Assembly: GCA_963576565.1 (NCBI GenBank)
Contig: OY755040.1
Span: forward strand, 27,923,203-27,987,202
Length of the DNA stretch: 64,000 nt
Source: Aspidapion aeneum
Taxonomy: Eukaryota; Arthropoda; Insecta; Coleoptera; Brentidae
Reading direction: 5' to 3'
The position numbers and the translations under genes are program-made. The notes under the pieces are model-generated. The model did no database searches. It was not told where the DNA came from and saw only the letters and a list, made by a program, of their open reading frames with translations. Each line of letters opens with the position of its first letter. The stretch's first letter is position 1. Shown here piece by piece: positions 57,411 through 64,000 of the stretch.

Positions 57411-57797
57411 GGTACTATCTTGTACGAAATGCCTTGCCCAAGGTCAGGTGTTAAAGACTAGTTCAAATTAAGAAAACTACTTACTACTAGTGGTTGGTAG
57501 TTAAATATTCAACTATCTCTTTTTATTATAAAGTATACATAATATATTATCACTGGTTGTTTTTGATGTTCGATCATCATATAATGATGTAAAAAAGTAG
57601 TTAGAATTAACAAATATAACTATAAGAAGAAAAAAGGTAGTACCTACTTTTACACAGAAAAAAAAGAGTTTTAACTTCCTTTTCACTTACTTACTGCATA
57701 GTCCCTGGTGATTAATTAAAAGAGAGCCTTGAGTCAAATGGATTAAAATATTGTTCTTAATTCTTATATTTGCCAAATTTAATAATGTTTGTATATA

Positions 57798-58462
57798 TAG
57801 GGTGTTCCATAACTTACGGGCCATAGGCCAACAAGTGATAGAGGAGGTCATGTCTGATCAAAAACTTGTTGTTGGCAATTTTTTTAACTTTTGTGATAAT
57901 AACTTTAAAAAAACGCAGTAAAAATATGAAATTGGGTAGTCTTGTATTAGAACAAAAGCAGTAAATTGAAATTAATTTTAAAAAATTAATTTGAAAAAAG
58001 TTAGTCAGTCAATTTTTTTAGAAAATACTATTTTTTTGGTATGAACTTTTATGAATGCCATATTAAATGCAATGTTTTTTAAATATTTTTTGTTAATAAA
58101 AACAAGTCTCTAGCGAGACATAATAAAATATTATTGATATTTTTTAAAAGAGAAAGCAAAAATTAATTTTAAAAAAAATATTATTTTTTATACATTTTCG
58201 AGGTTATTTTGACAGCCCGTACCTCCTCCACTTGTAATATTATCAAAAAAGGAGTACCACATTTTTTAATCACAATTAGCTGAGTATTCAGCTGGCTGTC
58301 ACAGATTTTTTTTTGTATAACCGGTTTTCACCCACTCCTCTTTAAAAATCCTATATCTTAAAAACAGATGAATGTTGGCCCCATGTTATATAAACTTTTT
58401 TCTTGGAAATAACCTCCTCTATCACCTGCTGCACTACGGCGCCTAAGTTATGGGACACCCTG
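57798..58462. mobile_element. MITE with 60-bp terminal inverted repeats, 665 bp
   Basis: TAGGGTGTTCCATAACTTAC at the left pairs with GTTATGGGACACCCTG at the right, and both continue into TGATAGAGGAGGT / ACCTCCTCTATCA. TATA flanks both ends, so the target is TA or TATA. No coding content. Confidence 0.82.
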
Positions 58463-59017
58463 TATAATAATCACTTAATTATAAATAATATTTTTTAATT
58501 TTTATTTTATTTGGTAAATAAAAATTATGGAAAATTTTTATGGAAATCAAAAGTATTTTGTTGATAAAACTGAATAAGTCATATTTTTTAACATTTGCAA
58601 ATGTAAAAAAACACAGACTCATACCAAATATTTTCTAAAAAAACTAATTGCTAGAGTTTAATAAACTAATGAATGGATTTTGGTAAAATAAACCAATGAG
58701 TGCTTTTTATTTCGAGGCAAGAGTTTTGCTGATAAAATATAACAAAAAATCTATATTATAAATATAGGCTGTCCCATTTTTATCATTTGGGTGGTTTCGG
58801 GAACTTCTAGGGAAGATTGAAGAAAAAACGACTACACCTTAGTGTGCTTTAATTTGAAGAGAATAATGATGGTAAACATCGCATATCAATATTATAAACA
58901 TAGAAACCGAAAACACCCAAAAGTGTCGAAAATGCACCCTGTACACTAGGGGATCAAATAGACTCTTTAAATCCTGATGCAAAAATTTTGATAAATATCT
59001 CAAGGTCTGAGTATATA

Positions 59018-59811
59018 ATTCGGAGTTTTTGACTTTTTTTAACAGAACAAATCTACTTACTGTAAAAAAATTACTAAGAGCAATGTATTACCAAGGTGAA
59101 AGAGTAAAAAGCTAAAAAAACACCTTTGACAATTTGAAATAAAAAGAAACACTTTTACCTGTGTTTTAAATTTTAGGGATTAAAGTAACACTTTTCTATA
59201 TCCAGAAAAAAATAATATAAAGTAGATTTCTTATCTTTAGGGAAAAATAATAAAAATCAAAACTACGGATATTACCAGCTGTAAATAAGTTATTGATTTC
59301 TAATATTATAAATCGATAAAAAAATTAATTCTGTAAAAATGGAATGGCAGTCAAAGCTGTACCGGTAATATTTTACACTTATTTAAATTTTATAATTTTG
59401 GGTGCAAAAATTTTATTCGGAGTTTTTGACTTTTTTTAACAGAACAAATCTACTTACTGTAAAAAAATTACTAAGAGCAATGTATTACCAAGGTGAAAGA
59501 GTAAAAAGCTAAAAAAACACCTTTGACAATTTGAAATAAAAAGAAACACTTTTACCTGTGTTTTAAATTTTAGGGATTAAAGTAACACTTTTCTATATCC
59601 AGAAAAAAATAATATAAAGTAGATTTCTTATCTTTAGGGAAAAATAATAAAAATCAAAACTACGGATATTACCAGCTGTAAATAAGTTATTGATTTCTAA
59701 TATTATAAATCGATAAAAAAATTAATTCTGTAAAAATGGAATGGCAGTCAAAGCTGTACCGGTAATATTTTACACTTATTTAAATTTTATAATTTTGGGT
59801 GCAAAAATTTT
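59018..59811 (+). repeat. Exact tandem duplication, 397-bp unit
   Basis: ATTCGGAGTTTTTGACTTTT starts each copy (59018 and 59415) and GGGTGCAAAAATTTTAT ends each. I find no differences between the copies by eye, so this is either very recent or an assembly artefact. Confidence 0.95.
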
Positions 59812-60159
59812 ATAGGAAAATGTATATAATATATTTATTTTATTTTCAACAAAATCTGCTCGCCCATGGTTTTTCATCGATTTCTCTTTTATACCTCTTA
59901 CAGTGTTGCCTGCGAGGATTCGGCGAAATTTTCTGAGATTTGATGCATGATGAATGAATTTGCGTATTAAATAATGGGGATGCGTCTTCTAGGGTTCCTT
60001 GAATTTCTTTGGGTATAGCAAAAATCTGATTACGCCATCTTTAAGGGCTCATCAATCATCAATATCTTTAATAATAACCGAGTTTCCCATTTAATCCCAT
60101 CGAAAATGGGACACGCTTACAATGCAACAAGAGATTGGATTAACTATAAAATATTGGAG

Positions 60160-60565
60160 CAGGCACCGATTATGTAGGTTCCAAGCCACTTCTGGGCATG
60201 ACTAAAATAAGAGTGAAGAACGGACCCAACAACTGGGCGCAGGATTCACTAACAAACTCCTAGGACGCACACGAAAAGACGTTGAAGTGCTGATAAAAGG
60301 TATTTTGAAATAATTAGTTGAGGGAGCATATGACACGTATAGAGGTCGACCCTACCTGCCCAGCCTGTGGACAGGAAGAAAAGACATCAAAGCACCTTGT
60401 TGCAGAATGTAAAGCTTACAGAAATTGGGAGTACCAACACTGAGCAAAGAAGATTTGCACTTTTGAATTGACCAAATCGAACAAAAACAACTACTCCGAG
60501 GAAAAACATCCCTACCGGTATTTAATTATATCGATGGTTTTATGCTTTCATTGGGAACTTAATAA
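60160..60565 (+). pseudogene. LINE C-terminus with CCHC-type knuckle
   Basis: Pieces in several frames: TKIRVKNGPNNWAQDSLTN, LLGRTRKDVEVLIKG, then DPTCPACGQEEKTSKHLV and AECKAYRNW, then in another frame LGVPTLSKEDLHF, stop, IDQIEQKQLLRGKTSLPVFN and YIDGFMLSLGT before a stop. CPxCGxEEETxxHLVxEC followed by a short tail is the C-terminal zinc-knuckle region of jockey- or I-like non-LTR pol proteins, downstream of RNase H. It is dead by stops and frameshifts. The last 80 bp overlap the antisense strand of the retrozyme-like repeat. Confidence 0.68.
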
Positions 60566-60905
60566 AGTATGGTTTGTATTTTCTGTAACATGGAAAATAT
60601 AGATTCAAATAATCCTTGTTTGAAACACGTCCTGATAAACTTCAGGCATTTAGGCCTTATTCGACTCTACTCAGGTATATTCGGGCGATAGCTCCTTGTA
60701 TAGCATAAGCTGTGTAAAACCAACAGAAACAACTACTCCAAGGGAAATTATCCCTATCAGCATTAAATTATAGCGATAGTTTAATGTTTCGTTAGGAACC
60801 GAATAAAACAACATCGAGCACAAGAATACGAATGATCCCTTCTTGAAACACTTCCTGACAAGCTACTGAGAAATCAAGAAATTGACGTTGTAGAAGGTGA
60901 AACCT
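60470..60905 (-). repeat. Degraded relatives of the hammerhead tandem repeat
   Basis: Read on the minus strand, two units about 242 bp apart contain GGAGTAGTTGTTTCTGTT or GGAGTAGTTGTTTTTGTT, CTTATGCTATACAAGGAGCT, ATCAGGACGTGTTTCAAACA and TGTCAGGAAGTGTTTCAAG. The ribozyme box is altered (ATATACCTGAGTAGAG) and GAAA-CCGG is absent, so no active hammerhead is expected. Confidence 0.75.
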
Positions 60906-61259
60906 GCGAAGTTTTATATAGTTGCAAGCGAAAACATCAAACTATCGTTCACAGTACATTTACAAAGATAGCGGCCAAACGACTATGAGTTCGACGTGAC
61001 CAAACTTTTTATATACTCCTATGGGTGCTTAACAATGCCCGCAGTCAAACTAAGCGCACATATTAGGTCACACGTGACAGGAACCAGCACCTAGACTAAC
61101 CAGAAAAATGGCAAGAAATTGATAAAATTTCGAGAAGATGATCAGCTAGGATTTATATGAATATGGCTATGAAGTCAGAAAAGAGTCCAAATTCAAAATG
61201 TGCCATTAGTTTTCGGAACTATTTTGATGTAACCTATACTTCATTCAGGCACACTGTGT
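60906..61259. other. No gene recognised
   Basis: Mixed-composition stretch between two retrozyme-like fragments. No domain was identified. Confidence 0.35.
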
Positions 61260-61261
61260 GG

Positions 61262-61425
61262 GGTTATTATCTCTCAGAGTAGTTGTTTTTGTTGGATTGT
61301 TACAGCTTATGCTCTACACGATGCAATTGCGGTAGTATATTGGATGGATCATTCTGACTGCAGCTTATTAGAATAGTGTGTTTGTTTATAAACTACGTTG
61401 GGGAAAATATAATATTGTTTTATAT
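61262..61425 (+). repeat. Partial retrozyme-like unit
   Basis: GAGTAGTTGTTTTTGTTGGA, CAGCTTATGCTCTACACGAT and GGATGGATCATTCTGACTGC follow the unit order of the 27.4-28.6 kb array. The ribozyme core is deleted, much as in unit 4 there. Confidence 0.7.
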
Positions 61426-62342
61426 TGAAAACCTTATTATTGGTGATTTTTCTGATATAACGGTTATTATGGCATCGTTAGTTTTCTTTAATATGACGAC
61501 TTTTTTGCTTGACATGAGATAAGTACAAAGTACTTTTGGGATCGCGATGCGAGCGAAAGGACTTAAACGTACATAATTAGCAAACACAATTTGAAATCTT
61601 GATTATTTTCTTAGAGGGCATTTAGTTTGTAATGCATTATTTAAAGTTTTATTTAAACAAAAATATAAATAAAAATTAATTATTTGAAACAGTTGGTACA
61701 GAAATTAATAGAAACCTGGGTGCAATTAAATAAAGCTCATAAATAAAATAAATATTAGCCAATTAAAATTAGTGGTGAAACTACGAAAGAGGACAGATGT
61801 CAATCATTTTAGGGAGATTGAAAGTCTACACTTGCAGGAAATTTTAATATATTACAATTATTTTTAAAGATCGATTTTTGCAATGTAGTATTGTTTTAAA
61901 AAAATTAAATATGTTTACTAAATCCTTTAAGCAACTCTCTGGATATTCAGTTTTGTTTACTTGTGCATTATTATTGTGGGTAGTAAAATTGTATCAAATG
62001 GTAAAACAGTATTATTAAATATTGAAAAGTGTAAGTAAACAAGATATAAAAAAAAACATAAAAACACTACCTAACATAAAAAAAAATTTCTTCCAGAACG
62101 GCAGAAATGGTCCCGAGTATTGACGCTGAGTTACCGCATTGGGTCATTAAAGTATTTTTTTTATTTTAGCTATTTAATAACGAAAGATTTTGCCTCTTTT
62201 CTACATGGGCCTAAAATTTCTAGACTCAACAGTATTATAATGTTAACCTAGAAAAAAGAAATAATAGAAATAGCTTTTAATTCTTTATACTTTTTAAGTT
62301 TTATTGTTTCCCCACATAGATTTAAATCAAAAGAATTCATTC
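61426..62342. other. AT-rich stretch, nothing recognised
   Basis: No frames or repeats of note. Confidence 0.4.
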
Positions 62343-62345
62343 TGA

Positions 62346-62563
62346 AGGCCGGTTTTTCAAACAAAATAACCTCGGGTCAACGCTAACCCCCGCTTTAATG
62401 AGAAGTTAACGATTTGACCCTTGGTTTAGATTTTCTCACATATCAAGGGCTAGCTCATTTAACCGTCGATTTATGCGGAAATTTATCTACAGGTTAACTC
62501 CTTAACCCACTAGAACGCAAATAAGTTTAACCCAGGGATAACCCTCCAACAATAAACCGGCCC
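62346..62563. mobile_element. PIF/Harbinger-type MITE, 218 bp
   Basis: The ends AGGCCGGTTT and AAACCGGCCC are inverted and flanked by TGA on both sides (62343-62345, 62564-62566). The GGCCGG termini resemble the Harbinger element at 41899-43058 (GGGCCGATTT, AAACCGGCCC), and the interior is rich in GTTAACC-type motifs like the leader of that element. It may have been mobilised by the same transposase family. Confidence 0.75.
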
Positions 62564-62566
62564 TGA

Positions 62567-63065
62567 TAGAGAGACAACTTTTTAGAATATTGTTTAATAT
62601 ACAGAATCCTTTAATTAATTTTTAATTTTAATATTATTTAAAGATTACATTTTTTACTTATAGTTACGGGAACTGGTAAGATGTAGCTTCGCAATCCCCC
62701 GCAAGTATAAAATTTTTTAAGCCAAGCAATAATTTTAAATCAAATTAATAAACAATTGTAGACTATAACGTTTGCTTGGTATTTAACAAAAATTGTTGGT
62801 TTATTCACTAGTTAGGATAGTAAACATTTTGCATGTTTTTCAAAAAATCCTCAAAAACTAAATACTACTGGTAATATTAAAAACTGACTAAACCGTTATC
62901 CAGCAGACATTTGGCCTACAAAGGTTTAAAATTTGGTGCCCCGCACGAGTCAAGAAAAACCACAAAATCAGGCACTTCCATTGTGTACATTTGCACAAAA
63001 TTTCAAGTTGACATGCTAATTCCTTGGAGACTTTTCGCCGATCGCATAAGCATCATTTAAAACAT
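62567..63065. other. No gene recognised
   Basis: AT-rich DNA. Confidence 0.4.
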
Positions 63066-63246
63066 GGGCTCACCCAGGGGGGGAACGCCCCCCCCACCCA
63101 AGCCTTAGATTTTTTTACATATTTTCGACATATTTCAGAAAAAAAACACAAAAAATAGCTTAAAATTCAAAATCATGAGGTTTTGGGCCCTCCCAAGAGG
63201 CCTCGCCCCCCCAAGCCATTTTTTAACAGTGGGTGCGCCACTGTTA
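63066..63246 (-). repeat. CAGTGGCG-type repeat, inverted copy
   Basis: It shares CACCCAAGCCTTAGATTTTT, ATATTTTCGACATATTTC and the CCTCGCCCCCCCAAGCC block with 36827-36965 in opposite orientation. It ends GGTGCGCCACTG. A palindrome, ATTTTTTAACAGTGG with its complement, straddles the end at 63213-63254. Confidence 0.62.
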
Positions 63247-63540
63247 AAAAATGACTACAGGCCAATTTTGCTATTTTATAATCTAAATGCGCGTTCTGGT
63301 CCGTATTGCTTACATACCGTGTGTTAGTGTATCGTGATGTGAACTAGAAAGTGATGATGAAAGTGACACTTTCGTACAGTATATTCAATGCATACGGCAA
63401 TTTTATTGTGATACGTTGCTTGAATGGCTCTGGATAAACTTTGGTCGAAGTACGATTCTTATAAATATTTTTTTAAAGGTTTTTTTGTAGTATGTTTTTT
63501 ACCATTTTGTTCAACCCATCAATATGCGATTTAGTATATA

Positions 63541-63700
63541 GTAGAGCACATTTTTCTCAAAAATTCGTGTTAAAACCAAAAACTTCGGAGGACCTTTTCT
63601 TTCTGAAATATTTACAAAAATCTCTTTTCAAGGTTGATATAGCATGGATGTTACTTTTAGTGTGCTAATGGACTAGGAAATTATCAGATCCGTCATAGAT
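63541..63700 (+). repeat. Repeat family B, copy 4 (right part)
   Basis: AAATATTTACAAAAATCTCT, TTTTCAAGGTTGATATAGC and ATTATCAGATCCGTCATAG match the right half of family B copies. The left half is absent. Confidence 0.7.
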
Positions 63701-64000
63701 TAATTTTTTTTTTGATTTAGCAGAATTGCTGTTTTTATTTGGAGTGTGGCAAAATTTACCTGCAAAGAAGAAAGATGGAAAACGAGCTGTGTGTGGATGG
63801 ACAAAAATCAAAACGAATTTTATACTTCACACAAAGGTATGTGTGCCTAACTTGCGAGTGTCAGAAGGAGAGGGAAGAGTTGATTTTGGTTGTTTTCCTA
63901 CTTACAAAAGGTTGCATCTCTAGAAGTACGTTTCTGTGTGTTTCACTTCATCAGTAGAGAAAAGAAAACGAAAAGATGGCGCTTCGGCGTCTCAGACAAG
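63701..64000. other. Unrecognised open frames at the window edge
   Basis: Two overlapping frames of 65 and 72 codons (63726-63957) share this stretch. One has four cysteines (VCLTCECQKE) and a possible donor (AAGGTATGTG at 63835). The composition is less AT-biased than the surroundings. I cannot name a family, and the window ends before any context. Confidence 0.25.

Larger units (their letters stand above)
54018..60011 (+). mobile_element. 5,994-bp insertion with CAAA ends and 8-bp target duplication (P-like candidate)
   Basis: GGTATAGC flanks it at 54010-54017 and 60012-60019. The same sequence occurs once at the mirror position of the intact left fold-back arm, which proves the insertion. 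The ends are CAAAAACATTCAACTAAAGG and, inverted, CAAAGAAATTCAAGGAACCC (17 of 24 positions). An 8-bp duplication plus CA start fits hAT or P superfamilies, and a THAP-domain relic inside (56887-57410) favours a P-like element. It also holds a TA microsatellite, two recent tandem duplications and a MITE. No catalytic domain was found. Confidence 0.75.
52661..60117. mobile_element. Long fold-back element, split by a 6-kb insertion
   Basis: The left arm starts AGCGTGTCCCATTTTCGATG at 52661 and pairs with CATCGAAAATGGGACACGCT ending at 60117. TAC lies outside both ends. The arms are about 510 bp on the left. On the right the pairing runs from about 53680 to 54017 and then resumes at 60012-60117, so the right arm was broken by the insertion at 54018-60011. 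Inner landmarks are ATACAGGGAGTTTTTGAAAA / CTCCCTGTATT and the GGACCTGGAT / ATCCAGGTCC pair. No transposase of its own was seen. Confidence 0.85.

Noticed and set aside
63726..63957. Cysteine-containing frames at the window end as a zinc-finger gene
   Set aside because: The spacing of cysteines fits no family I know and the window ends before any confirming exon.

Overview
This window is repeat-dense, AT-rich nuclear DNA of an animal, most likely an insect. The evidence is the mix of elements: a mariner of the VFQDE type, RTE-like non-LTR elements, PIF/Harbinger and hAT elements with insect-style ends, Penelope-like termini, and many fold-back and MITE-type repeats. I found no intact host protein gene, no tRNA or rRNA and no CRISPR array. 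A beetle with a large genome is a reasonable guess, but the sequence alone does not settle it. Nearly all short open frames are chance frames or shadows of repeats. The real coding traces are decayed transposases and reverse transcriptases.

Layout. 0-5 kb: single-copy-looking AT-rich DNA, a TA microsatellite, and a non-autonomous hAT (3533-5100) with an exact 8-bp target duplication. 6-9.3 kb: a hairpin element, then a dead mariner (minus strand) split by repeat family B, which is itself split by repeat family A, a three-level nest. 10.8-14.7 kb: a second family A copy, inverted, whose internal CTGT tract has grown into about 3.2 kb of an 8-bp repeat. 16.7-17.4 kb: a third family A copy with a short tract. 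18-25 kb: a PIF-type MITE, a Penelope-like end, a solo-LTR candidate, a hAT fragment, an 816-bp fold-back and a 184-bp tandem repeat. 26-28.7 kb: a truncated RTE-like LINE followed by a tandem array of about 270-bp units carrying hammerhead ribozyme motifs, the whole array flanked by an 11-bp direct repeat. 30-39 kb: MITEs, family B, an inverted pair of hAT transposase fragments with a TTF-type zinc finger, and a hAT MITE nested in another repeat. 39.7-43.1 kb: a small TA-flanked MITE, a strand-switch CCTAA/TTAGG-like tract, a Penelope-like end, a 590-bp AAAT array and a Harbinger remnant interrupted by a near-perfect hairpin. 45-46 kb: an element with degenerate GC-rich inverted ends. 47.6-50.4 kb: a nearly full-length RTE-like LINE on the minus strand. 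51-60 kb: a TTAAA-flanked MITE, then a long fold-back element interrupted by a 5,994-bp insertion with CAAA ends, an 8-bp target duplication and the relic of a THAP domain split by an intron. 60-64 kb: a LINE C-terminus, degraded relatives of the hammerhead repeat and small MITEs.

The strongest candidate for an under-described system is the hammerhead-bearing tandem array at 27357-28642. It has the core CUGANGA, a short stem II, GAAA (or GAGA), a self-complementary CCGG stem III, U-H and a pairing stem I in successive units. It sits between direct repeats as if inserted as a multimer, and degraded relatives lie at about 60.5-60.9 kb and 61.3 kb. This matches the known architecture of metazoan retrozymes (non-autonomous elements that spread through ribozyme-processed circular RNA), probably dependent on Penelope-like or LINE machinery. 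The second is the octamer expansion at one fixed site inside a mobile element.
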